From WAPX01 sp964622075 (GTDB lineage Archaea > Halobacteriota > Archaeoglobi > Archaeoglobales > Archaeoglobaceae): a DNA stretch of 45,712 nucleotides. The notes beneath the pieces were generated by a model that was not told the DNA's origin, searched no databases, and saw nothing but the letters and a program-made list of their open reading frames with translations. This document shows, piece after piece, positions 16,148 to 24,431 of the stretch (positions are counted from its first letter, which is position 1; each line of letters opens with the position of its first letter). Both the position numbers and the translations under genes were made by a program. Location: positions 1 to 45,712 of the forward strand of contig CAZUMR010000078.1 of NCBI GenBank assembly GCA_964622075.1. Reading direction: 5' to 3'.

Positions 16148-17342
16148 CGATATTGAGTATAGTGGCAAAGCCGTGCTGGTAAGGCTGGACGTGAATTCAC
16201 CCATGATCAACTCCACAATTCTCGACACGCTAAGAATTGAAAGCCACATACCAACTCTTGAAGAGCTTGAAAATTCCAGAGTGGTAATACTCGCCCACCA
16301 GAGCAGGCCGGGTAAAAAGGATTTTACAACGCTCGAAACACACGCTGAAGAGCTGTCGAAATTTCTGGGGAGGAATGTGGAGTACATAGACGAGTGTTTT
16401 TCAAGAAGAGTTCTTGAAAGGATAGACAGAATGAAAAACGGAGAAATCCTGATGCTCGAAAACGTCAGGTTTTATGCTGAGGAGAGGTTGAAACGTTCAG
16501 CCGAAGAGCATTCGACCTCTTTTCTCGTTCAGAGGCTGTATCCAAAGTTTGACCTGTTTGTAAACGATGCTTTTTCTGCCTGTCACAGATCTCACGCATC
16601 TCTCGTTGGTTTTCCACCCGTTCTGCCTTCGGTAGTTGGAAGGCTCGTTGAAAAGGAAGTTTCAGCTTTAAGCAGGGTTTTAAAGGGAAAGGGGAGAAAA
16701 GTTTTCATCCTCGGTGGAGCAAAGATAGAGGATTCGGTAAGGGTGATGAAAAACGTTCTTGAGAGAAACATAGCGGAAAAGGTTATACTGACGGGCGTTG
16801 TAGGAAACTACTTCCTCATGCTTTCCGGAGTTGATATCGGTGAGGTAAACAGAGAAGTTGTGGAAGATAGCAAGGAGGGGCTTGATGATAAGGAGATGAA
16901 GGAACTGTACGAGAAATTCAGGGACAGAATAGTGCTGCCGGTCGATGCTGCTATTGAAGATGAGGGAAAGAGAAGGGACGTTGAGCTGAGTGAAGTGGAT
17001 AACAAGAAGATTCTTGACATAGGATTGAAGACTATTTCGATGATAAAGGAAATTGTCCCGCAGTACGATGTTGCCGTCATAAACGGCCCGGCTGGAGTTT
17101 TTGAGGACGAGAGATTTGCTCTTGGTACGTTTGAGACACTGAAAGCTGTTTCGAAAGCAGGATATTCAGTAGTGGGAGGAGGGCACGTAACGACGGCAGC
17201 AAGAATGCTTGGAATAGCAAGAAAGATGAGTCACGTCTCCATTGCTGGAGGAGCCTGTATAAGATTCCTGAGTGGAGAAAAGCTCGTAGCCCTTGAAGTT
17301 ATAAAGGAGTACTGGAAGAAGAAGTGGTCACTGAAGACGTAA
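16122..17342 (+). CDS. pgk: Phosphoglycerate kinase
   Basis: Interconverts 1,3-bisphosphoglycerate plus ADP with 3-phosphoglycerate plus ATP. The 406-residue archaeal form shows VLVRLDVNSPM (19-29), an AHQSRPG motif, EILMLENVRFYAEE, FVNDAFSACHRSHASLVGFP, FILGGAKIEDSVRVMKN and the C-terminal glycine-rich VVGGGHVTTAA. GTTTAATAATT about 26 bases upstream suggests a leaderless transcript. It supplies 3-phosphoglycerate, the acceptor used by the nearby mpgS. It runs divergently from the TPR gene. Confidence 0.95.
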   Translation: MIEGLPTLDDIEYSGKAVLVRLDVNSPMINSTILDTLRIESHIPTLEELENSRVVILAHQSRPGKKDFTTLETHAEELSKFLGRNVEYIDECFSRRVLERIDRMKNGEILMLENVRFYAEERLKRSAEEHSTSFLVQRLYPKFDLFVNDAFSACHRSHASLVGFPPVLPSVVGRLVEKEVSALSRVLKGKGRKVFILGGAKIEDSVRVMKNVLERNIAEKVILTGVVGNYFLMLSGVDIGEVNREVVEDSKEGLDDKEMKELYEKFRDRIVLPVDAAIEDEGKRRDVELSEVDNKKILDIGLKTISMIKEIVPQYDVAVINGPAGVFEDERFALGTFETLKAVSKAGYSVVGGGHVTTAARMLGIARKMSHVSIAGGACIRFLSGEKLVALEVIKEYWKKKWSLKT

Positions 17343-17528
17343 GATTTTTGAATCGATTTTAACTTTGTAGTTAATTTTAAATTTCAATTTAACCAACAGC
17401 TCAGCAGACGTTTAACAGTAACCGCTACAGCAAACACGTTTGAGTGGTGTTTAATCAGTAAGCTAAAGGTAGAAGTTAAAAACGTCAGCAACATCAACGT
17501 TAAATAGAAGGCACGACAAAATATTACA

Positions 17529-18449
17529 ATGGTTGTCGCCGACCTGTGGTGTGGTGAGAGAGTAAATCCCGGATTCGAGGAGTGCAGGGGTAGAAACCTT
17601 GAGATGTTCTTCCTCAAACCATCTGAATTCAGCTCTTTTATTCCAAAGGTGAAGGAGATTGCCGGGGATGTTGAGTTCGTGGCAGTTCCCGGATGTCTTG
17701 TGGAGAGAGTTAGGCTATTGCTGATTCCAGTCCTGAAAAAGTGCAGGGTTGCTGCAACAACTTACTACCACAGCCCCCGTGTGGAACTTCTTGAGAGGAG
17801 TAAGAGAGCTCTTGAAAAGTATGGAATAAAAGTTTCAGCATATTTTCTGCCAACTTACAATCCAGAGAGGGGCATTATTCTCAGAAATGGCGAGGAAGAG
17901 TTTGTGGATGTAATTCCGGTTTCCCCGTTTGGAGACCTGTTTGGAGATGTTGGAGAGTTTGGAGAGGTTGGAAAGGCAAACCTCTCACCTTCCTCCAGAA
18001 ACCTGATCAGGGTTCTTGAGATTCTTGCAAAGACCGAGAGGTATTCAAGGTACTACAGAAGGGATATCTGGGAGAGATTCATGAATACTGAGTACACATT
18101 CTCCGCAGCTGTAAATTTTGAGACGTTTCTTGAGATCGTTTCCTGCTATCAGCAGCGGTGTGCAAGGTGGATGAAGTCCAAGCTATCCGCAATGGCCATG
18201 AGAACTCTGCCTGTACGGCTCGGTTTTCACTTTTCAGCAGGTGTAGCTATAGACCTTGAGGAGTTCTGCGAGATGGTTGAAAAGATAGATGAAGGTGAGC
18301 TGAAAGAATATCTCAGAAGAGGAGACTTTTCAAAATGGATAGGAGAAGTTCTCAGGGATAAGAGATTAGCAAAGGAGATAGACGCATGTAAAACGAGAGA
18401 GGAAGTTCTTAAAACTGTTAAAAAGAGAATGAAAGAGTACGCTTTGTAA
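17529..18449 (+). CDS. Uncharacterised protein with a possible DUF5752-like C-terminal domain
   Basis: A 306-residue soluble protein. I do not recognise the N-terminal part, which carries RVAATTYYHSPRVELLERSK and an NPERGIILRNGEEEFVD segment. From about residue 195 the order FSAAVNFETFLEIVSCYQQR, RLGFHFSAGVAIDLEEF, LKEYLRRGDFSKWIGEVLRD and KRLAKEID resembles the DUF5752 domain of unknown role; this is recalled, not searched. It has its own GTTAAATAG promoter box (about 17499-17507) after a 186-base gap rich in AACGTTT-like motifs, and is convergent with the cytochrome gene. Confidence 0.7.
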   Translation: MVVADLWCGERVNPGFEECRGRNLEMFFLKPSEFSSFIPKVKEIAGDVEFVAVPGCLVERVRLLLIPVLKKCRVAATTYYHSPRVELLERSKRALEKYGIKVSAYFLPTYNPERGIILRNGEEEFVDVIPVSPFGDLFGDVGEFGEVGKANLSPSSRNLIRVLEILAKTERYSRYYRRDIWERFMNTEYTFSAAVNFETFLEIVSCYQQRCARWMKSKLSAMAMRTLPVRLGFHFSAGVAIDLEEFCEMVEKIDEGELKEYLRRGDFSKWIGEVLRDKRLAKEIDACKTREEVLKTVKKRMKEYAL

Positions 18450-18460
18450 TTTACCGCAGA

Positions 18461-19072
18461 TCAAAGAGCTCTCAAAAACAGGTGTGAGAATAAAGACTTG
18501 AGGATGTCAAGCAGTGAGAATGGCTTTTGCTCAGGCTTCGTCTTCTCAGTAGTGTTGACCTTGACTATTTTTGATGCACTTCCAATGTACTTGTATATTA
18601 TCTGACCGTGACATGCAGCACATATCTTCATCAAAATTCTGCCGTGAATTTCATGTATTCCTCCCTTGTGACAGTAGTGGCAGTTCGTCGTGGGAGGTAG
18701 CTTTATCATTCTCTTCCCGTGACATTCGTAGCAGGGAACATCCACATGCGGGATGTGAACAGTTATGGGTGTTAAAGTCTTGTTGGAGTAATTCGGTCCG
18801 AGGTGACATTTTATACACGGCCCGTTTCCATGAAGTTTATCGAGGTTTGCCATGTTTATGTGATTACCATTCCATATGGATGGTATGCTGTGACAGGCAC
18901 AGTTACCAAGCTTCCTGTTGTACTCTGAGGGAGTAAGAAGGAGGTCATGGCACGGGAAACAGATCCTTCCATAACCGGCAGGATGCTGCTCAGCTGTCAT
19001 CACGGCAAGAGCGGGAGTTACAGATACCCCGACGATAAGGATGATTGCAATCAGTAAAGCTCTTGAGGGCAT
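18461..19072 (-). CDS. Exported multihaem cytochrome c (five CxxCH plus one CxCH)
   Basis: A 203-residue protein with a cleavable-type signal (MPSRALLIAIILIVGVSVTP, then ALA). Haem motifs in order: CFPCH, the unusual NCACH, CIKCH, CYECH, CHYCH and CAACH; many extra histidines could be axial ligands. After the haem region comes a Lys/Thr linker and a hydrophobic end (FSLLDILKSLFSHLFLRAL) that may hold it at the membrane. Such proteins carry electrons outside the cytoplasm, as in metal-respiring Archaeoglobales. A GTG nine bases upstream is possible, but a TTTATAC box about 25 bases before 19072 favours the ATG. Divergent from paaK. Confidence 0.85.
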   Translation of the reverse strand: MPSRALLIAIILIVGVSVTPALAVMTAEQHPAGYGRICFPCHDLLLTPSEYNRKLGNCACHSIPSIWNGNHINMANLDKLHGNGPCIKCHLGPNYSNKTLTPITVHIPHVDVPCYECHGKRMIKLPPTTNCHYCHKGGIHEIHGRILMKICAACHGQIIYKYIGSASKIVKVNTTEKTKPEQKPFSLLDILKSLFSHLFLRAL

Positions 19073-19147
19073 CACAGCCACTCTAACTCACATGTATAAA
19101 TCCTTTTCAGTTTTTCATGCTCTGGCTGCAGCAGCAAAACCGCCAAA

Positions 19148-19157
19148 GTATTTAAGC
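19148..19157 (+). promoter_or_regulatory. TATA box of the phenylacetate-CoA ligase gene
   Basis: GTATTTAAGC sits about 25 bases before the ATG at 19177, implying a leaderless message. An inverted pair CTGGCT (19122-19127) and AGCCAG (19155-19160) brackets the region between the two divergent promoters. Confidence 0.5.
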
Positions 19158-19176
19158 CAGACAAAATCCTTGCAGT

Positions 19177-20490
19177 ATGCCATACTCTAACAGATACTGG
19201 AGCAGGGAAGAGGTGTTGCCTGAAAAGGAGCTTGAAGAACTGCAGATGAAAAGAATGAAACATGTAATCAGGCATGCTTATGAGAATGTACCTTTTTACA
19301 GAAGAAAGCTAAAGGAGGCAGGAATTCACCCGGACGACATAAGGAAGAGAGAAGACGTGGCAAAAATTCCATTCACAACAAAGGAGGATTTGAGAGAGAA
19401 CTATCCATTCGGACTTTTTGCCGTTCCCAAAGAGAGACTTGTAAGAATTCACACCTCAAGCGGTACTTCCGGAAAGCCAAAGGTTGTTGGTTATACGAGA
19501 GAGGATCTTGAAAACTGGATAGAAATGGTTGCAAGATGTCTGTACATGGTTGGCGTGAGAGAAAAAGATGTTTTTCAGAACATGGTCAGCTACACGTTTT
19601 TTACAGGAGGACTTGGACTTCATTACGGGGCTGAAAGGATCGGTGCCATGGTCGTACCGGCCGGAACGGGAAATACGGAGAGGCAGATAAGATACATGCT
19701 CGATTTCGGAACAACAGTCATACACTGCACACCAAGCTACGCAATGCACATAAAGGAGGTTGCAGAGGACATGGGAATTGAGCCAGCAAGCATAGGTCTG
19801 AAGATTGGATGTTTCGGGGCTGAACCGTGGAGTGAAAATACAAGAAAGAGACTGGAGAACGCTTTTGGCCTGAAAGCCTACGACTCCTACGGATTGAGCG
19901 AAATGAACGGTCCGGGAGTTGCGTTCGAATGTGAGGAACAAAATGGACTGCACATATGGGTTGACCACTACTTCGTGGAGCTGATAGACCCTGAGACGGG
20001 TGAGGTTGTTGGAGAGGGGGAGAAGGGAGAGCTCGTTCTCACTCCCCTGACAAAGGAGGCTCTTCCCCTGCTCAGATACAGAACAGGCGACCTAACAATG
20101 CTGATGACAGACAGATGTGCATGCGGGAGAACCCACCCAAGAATACACAGAGTTTTTGGAAGAACAGACGACATGATCGTCGTTAGAGGAATAAACGTCT
20201 TTCCAAGTCAGATAGAGCACGTGCTTATGAGAATTCCTGAGGCTGGAGATCACTTTCAGGTAATCATAACAAGGAAGGGGACACTTGACGAGATAACTGT
20301 GAAGGTCGAGGTCGTCGATGAAGTGTTCACAGGCGAGCTTTCAGATCTTGAAGCCCTGAGGAAGAAAATACAAAACGAGCTTAGAAAAGAGCTGAATCTC
20401 AGGACAAATGTTGAGCTCGTGGAAAAAGGCACTCTCGAGAGATTCAAAGGCAAGGCAAGGAGAGTTCTCGACCTGAGAGATGAGCTGTGA
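19177..20490 (+). CDS. paaK: Phenylacetate-CoA ligase
   Basis: An AMP-forming acid-CoA ligase (437 residues) that activates phenylacetate or a related aromatic acid with ATP and CoA. RIHTSSGTSGKPKVVGYT (about 90-107) is the ATP-binding loop, DSYGLSEMNGPGVAFEC is the A5 region, LLRYRTGDLTMLM and HRVFGRTDDMIVVRGINVFP are the A7/A8 motifs, and K454-type chemistry is represented by ERFKGKARRV at the end. MPYSNRYWSREE and the linker FTTKEDLRENYPFGLFAVP are typical of PaaK rather than other ligases. Archaeal genomes often carry several copies of differing substrate range, so the exact acid is uncertain. No other aromatic-degradation gene is adjacent. Confidence 0.9.
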   Translation: MPYSNRYWSREEVLPEKELEELQMKRMKHVIRHAYENVPFYRRKLKEAGIHPDDIRKREDVAKIPFTTKEDLRENYPFGLFAVPKERLVRIHTSSGTSGKPKVVGYTREDLENWIEMVARCLYMVGVREKDVFQNMVSYTFFTGGLGLHYGAERIGAMVVPAGTGNTERQIRYMLDFGTTVIHCTPSYAMHIKEVAEDMGIEPASIGLKIGCFGAEPWSENTRKRLENAFGLKAYDSYGLSEMNGPGVAFECEEQNGLHIWVDHYFVELIDPETGEVVGEGEKGELVLTPLTKEALPLLRYRTGDLTMLMTDRCACGRTHPRIHRVFGRTDDMIVVRGINVFPSQIEHVLMRIPEAGDHFQVIITRKGTLDEITVKVEVVDEVFTGELSDLEALRKKIQNELRKELNLRTNVELVEKGTLERFKGKARRVLDLRDEL

Positions 20491-20507
20491 TTTTCTGTGA
20501 CTTCATT

Positions 20508-21665
20508 TTACTGTTTCCTTTCTCTATGAATATTTAGCCCGAGAACGCTCGCCAGACCGAGAAGGTGATCCTTGGATAGGGTGCCATCTGCCACCTCTTT
20601 CAGAGCTTTTTTGGCGTTGAAAGCTATTCCAAGCCCGGCATTTTCTATCATAATTCTGTCGTTGGCACCATCACCCACGGCCACAACGTTTTCTTTGCTT
20701 ATGCCCTCCCTTTTTGCAAGTTCCTCTATTATTCTCGCCTTTTCTTCTGCATCAATTATTCTGCCCTTTATTCTACCAGTCAGCTTTCCATCCTTTATTT
20801 CAAGCTCATTTCCAAAAGCATAATCGAGGTTCAGCTCTTCTTTCAGTTTATCCGTAAAGTAGGTAAAACCACCGCTTACAAGTGCAACTTTGTAACCCGA
20901 TTCCTTCAGACTTTTTATAAGTTCTTTCGCTCCATCCGTGAGTTTTATCTGCCCGTATATTTTCTCAAGTACCTCCACAGGCAAACCTCTGAGAAGTTTT
21001 ACTCTCTCCCTCAGAGCTTCTTTGAAGTCAATCTCCCCGTTCATTGCCTTCTTCGTAAGTTCTTTTACTTCCTCCTCCACTCCGGCAGCCTTTGCGAGTT
21101 CGTCTATAACTTCAGCATCCACAAGAGTGGAATCCATATCAAAAACTATCAGTCTCTTGTTTCTCTTAAACAGATCGTAGGGCTGTATCACAACGTCCAG
21201 CCCCTCGTTTTCGACCTCTTCCTTCAGCCTCCTCCTGAGCTCCCTCTCATCCCCTCTGCCCAGATCCACAAGAAATTCTATAGATATAAGTTTATCTCTT
21301 GCAGTAAGTGCAGTTCTCTCAATGTTTATTCCAAGCTGGTAGAGGATGGAGGTTATGGAGTGCACAATCCCTACCCTGTCCTCTCCTATCACAGTCAGGA
21401 CGTAGAGGTTTTTACTTTCCTCCTTTCCTTCCTCCTCAATTTCAGCTACATCGATTCTGACGTTTCTGCATGCATGCAGAAGTTTGCTCCTAAGCCTTTC
21501 CATCTCAACACAATCCGCTTCGGCAACAATGAACATGACAAAAAAGCCATGAAAGACTCTCTGCTCGATGTCAATTATGTTCAATCCTTCTTCCGCAAGC
21601 ACTCCTGAAACTTCGCAAACTATTCCCGGCCTGTCTCTGCCGTAAACAACTACCCCTACTTTCAC
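20508..21665 (-). CDS. serB: Phosphoserine phosphatase with two ACT domains
   Basis: SerB removes phosphate from 3-phosphoserine, the last step of serine synthesis from 3-phosphoglycerate. Residues 1-75 and about 87-163 are two ACT domains (VYGRDRPGIVCEVSGVLAEE and VIGEDRVGIVHSITSILYQL), which usually bind serine or another amino acid and suggest feedback control. The HAD core has VFDMDSTLVDAE (174-185), ALVSGGFTYF and VAVGDGANDRIMI. 385 residues is normal for the two-ACT form. Same strand as the GH38 gene, 73 bases downstream. Confidence 0.95.
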   Translation of the reverse strand: MKVGVVVYGRDRPGIVCEVSGVLAEEGLNIIDIEQRVFHGFFVMFIVAEADCVEMERLRSKLLHACRNVRIDVAEIEEEGKEESKNLYVLTVIGEDRVGIVHSITSILYQLGINIERTALTARDKLISIEFLVDLGRGDERELRRRLKEEVENEGLDVVIQPYDLFKRNKRLIVFDMDSTLVDAEVIDELAKAAGVEEEVKELTKKAMNGEIDFKEALRERVKLLRGLPVEVLEKIYGQIKLTDGAKELIKSLKESGYKVALVSGGFTYFTDKLKEELNLDYAFGNELEIKDGKLTGRIKGRIIDAEEKARIIEELAKREGISKENVVAVGDGANDRIMIENAGLGIAFNAKKALKEVADGTLSKDHLLGLASVLGLNIHRERKQ

Positions 21666-21738
21666 CTGTAAAAGCTCCTGAGTTCGTGTTTAAAGCGTTT
21701 GTTCTACCATGACGACATAATGATAGGATAATGATAGG

Positions 21739-24324
21739 TCACTCACGGAGTTTTACTTTCAGGGTGACGATCTCGAACTTCCCGATCTTAAATCTGAGTT
21801 TATTGCCCTCCACTGCAAAGTCTCTACCATCCACCCTGTCCTCTATGAGGTTGAGCTCCTCCACATTCTCCAGCTCCCTGAAGAATTCGATCTCAACGTC
21901 CTTGCTTTCACCCTCTGCCTCGTAAACCCTCAGAACAACTTCTCCATCTCCAGCATCCAGCCCAACTTTCAGGGCTGAGAGGATGACGCTGTCGGGTTTT
22001 ACGGAAACGAAGCTGATAGATTCCGGATATTTCGTATCCCTGCTAACCTGCATTGAAACGAGCGGGTAGTTGAACTCGTATCCCGCCTTGTAGGATCTGG
22101 CAGCTTTCCAGTCTCCATCGTGGGGATAAACTGAATAGTGGAACTCGTACCTCTTGAGCTCCATGGCATCGGGAACTGGTATAACTGGCCCCTCTTTTCC
22201 GTGAGAAAGGAGATCAACACTCCTGAGCAATGTCAGGTAAACGCAGTTATCCCTAACTTCGTTCTCCGGATTACCCCTGTTTATAAGGGTCAGACCTTTC
22301 TTTCCATCGCTGTAATCTATCCACCTTAGAGAAGGATAGACTCCAGACGGTTTCTCAACCCATCCTTCAGGGTTGAAGTAGTACATGTTCGTCTTCCTGT
22401 TTACAGCTCCAAACTGGGTTTCGCATGTGTACTCTTCGCTATATATGTTTGTCCTGAACCTCGTCCTTATCCTCGTTCTCGGATGCCTGTTGTTGATTGT
22501 CGTAACGAAATCTATCCTTGGCAGGTCTCTGTATATGACTATCTTCTTGTCAATTGTTATGTAGTTGTGTCTCCAGAAAACGGGCTTCCACTTATCTGTC
22601 AGTCTGTAAGGCCATATCAGCGAGTAATATCTCGTGGTAACGTTGATTATGAATCTGAGGGGCGTTCTCTCCACACTTATATTTTCCACGTCAAATCTGC
22701 CAAACCTTATTCCCTCCCCTCCCTCCGTGTGGACGGGAGTGTCTATATCCTCTATGTGGTGGTACAGATTTCCAGCCTCGCTCTCGATAACAATCTCGTT
22801 TCCTTCAACGAATATCTCCTCCCCATCCCTGAACACCATGATAAGTCCATTCTCAGGGGAGTAGTGGACGTTAAAGAACCTGTTGGAGACGACGTTTGCC
22901 TTCTCTCTCAGAGGCTTAGCAACTTCAGCAGGCTCAAAGTCTATCAGCCTGTAAACCCTGAAACCAAGGGGAGGAACTTTTGCCACAAATCCTATTCTCG
23001 CATATCTCAGAGTTCCGTCGTAATACCTGCTCTCCTTTATCACCTCAACCTTCCTTTCATCGCTACCGCTTTTAACACCCCTTATTTCCCTAACCACGCC
23101 CCTGTCAAAGGACAGGTCAACTTCTACCCAGTTTTCGACTTCCCAAGAGAGTGGATTAAACACGACAAAGTCTCCGCTGAAGTCTCCCTTACCCTCATAA
23201 CATTTGAGAACTTCAGACAGAGTTTCGTTGAGCAGATGCGGGATCTTGACTTTCAAAAAGTCTATGTTGTACCTCACCTCTGTATATCCATCATCCGCCC
23301 CCGTCCCGGGTATTACGTCGTGGAAGGCGTTGAAAAGTATCTTTTTCCAGCAGTTTTCGAGCTCTTCTTCGTGAGTGCAGTTGCACACAAGGTGACAGAT
23401 TGCATCAAATCTCTCAAGAGTTAGCAGGGCACTCTCAAGCTCCCTCTGATTCATCTTTATCCATATCCTGCTTGAGGCAGTGTCCGGGAAGACAGGAGAA
23501 TATCTGCCACAATACATCTCACCTTTCCTGACGGGCAATTTATCAGCGTACTTCTCCACTTCCCTGAAAAACTCCACGGGTGTTGCAATTTTCATCTCTG
23601 AATCCTCATGCGTTCTGTTCCATGCTTCTACAGCCTCCACCACCTCTTCCTGAGGTGGAGTTGAACCACTACCTGATGGCATCAGTATGTGATTCCCAAA
23701 AGCACACTCTCTGAGAACCCTGTAACTTTCCTCAAACCTGCTTATGTACAAACCAGCCCTGTAGCCAAGGGGAAAGCTGTGAGCTATTATTTTCGTCCCG
23801 TCAAGACCTTCCCACAGAAATTCGGATGGTGTTCTTTCAGAATAGCCTCTTCGAAAGGCCACGTATTTGTAACCGCTTTTAGTGTAAATCTGGGGTAGCT
23901 GGGCGTTTAAACCAAATCCATCAGCCTGCCACATCACAACGGCCTCAAATCCAAACTTCTCTCTGAGATACCTCTTGCCAACAAGTATTTCTCTTACAAG
24001 TGTCTCCTCCTGCGGAAGCATTGTATCCGGCATCAGATATTCTCCATCGGCAACCTCAATTCTTCCCTCCCTGATGTATTTTCCAATCTTTTCGAAAAGT
24101 TCTGGATACCTGTTTTCAATTTCCTCAAGCAGGAAAGTCTGTTCTATCAAAAACTTGTACTCTGGTTTTCTTTCCATAATTTCTATTACTTTTTTTAGAA
24201 TGAAATCTATATTTATGTAAAAGTAATCCTCTTTTGTAAATACCCAGACTGCATCATAGTGCGTGTGTGGAACGACGTAAATTACATTTTTTTCAGTACT
24301 TTCTTCCTCACCGTGCAAATCCAT
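21739..24324 (-). CDS. Glycoside hydrolase family 38 alpha-mannosidase
   Basis: An 861-residue GH38 enzyme. The N-terminal domain has VVPHTHYDAVW with the metal ligands His22 and Asp24, and MWQADGFGLNAQLPQIY where Asp135 is the predicted nucleophile; GYKYVAFRRGY and the C-terminal beta domains follow. GH38 includes Golgi and lysosomal mannosidases and bacterial MngB, which hydrolyses 6-phosphomannosylglycerate; the length is close to MngB. With glycerate kinase next door and mpgS/mpgP nearby, mannosylglycerate is a plausible substrate (inference). No signal peptide, so cytoplasmic. A GGAGGG site precedes the ATG and a TATATAAT-type box lies at 24374-24385. Confidence 0.88.
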   Translation of the reverse strand: MDLHGEEESTEKNVIYVVPHTHYDAVWVFTKEDYFYINIDFILKKVIEIMERKPEYKFLIEQTFLLEEIENRYPELFEKIGKYIREGRIEVADGEYLMPDTMLPQEETLVREILVGKRYLREKFGFEAVVMWQADGFGLNAQLPQIYTKSGYKYVAFRRGYSERTPSEFLWEGLDGTKIIAHSFPLGYRAGLYISRFEESYRVLRECAFGNHILMPSGSGSTPPQEEVVEAVEAWNRTHEDSEMKIATPVEFFREVEKYADKLPVRKGEMYCGRYSPVFPDTASSRIWIKMNQRELESALLTLERFDAICHLVCNCTHEEELENCWKKILFNAFHDVIPGTGADDGYTEVRYNIDFLKVKIPHLLNETLSEVLKCYEGKGDFSGDFVVFNPLSWEVENWVEVDLSFDRGVVREIRGVKSGSDERKVEVIKESRYYDGTLRYARIGFVAKVPPLGFRVYRLIDFEPAEVAKPLREKANVVSNRFFNVHYSPENGLIMVFRDGEEIFVEGNEIVIESEAGNLYHHIEDIDTPVHTEGGEGIRFGRFDVENISVERTPLRFIINVTTRYYSLIWPYRLTDKWKPVFWRHNYITIDKKIVIYRDLPRIDFVTTINNRHPRTRIRTRFRTNIYSEEYTCETQFGAVNRKTNMYYFNPEGWVEKPSGVYPSLRWIDYSDGKKGLTLINRGNPENEVRDNCVYLTLLRSVDLLSHGKEGPVIPVPDAMELKRYEFHYSVYPHDGDWKAARSYKAGYEFNYPLVSMQVSRDTKYPESISFVSVKPDSVILSALKVGLDAGDGEVVLRVYEAEGESKDVEIEFFRELENVEELNLIEDRVDGRDFAVEGNKLRFKIGKFEIVTLKVKLRE

Positions 24325-24373
24325 TAAACCACCCTCCAGCAGACATTGCAGGCATTGAAAAAATTATGACAGA

Positions 24374-24385
24374 AAATTATATAAC
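24374..24385 (-). promoter_or_regulatory. Promoter of the GH38 gene
   Basis: On the minus strand GTTATATAATTT is a strong TATA box about 50 bases before the GH38 start. It gives a short leader that contains a GGAGGG ribosome site, so the gene can be expressed apart from glycerate kinase upstream. Confidence 0.55.
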
Positions 24386-24431
24386 CGTTCGTAAATTCAT
24401 CATCATGTGATTTCGCAAACTATCAGGCGCA

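Noticed and set aside
19073..19081. GTG start nine bases upstream for the cytochrome
   Set aside because: Possible, but the TATA box lies about 25 bases before the ATG at 19072, and the signal peptide is complete from there.
22483..23424. A 313-codon plus-strand frame inside the GH38 gene
   Set aside because: Antisense shadow; the minus-strand frame carries continuous GH38 domains over 861 codons.
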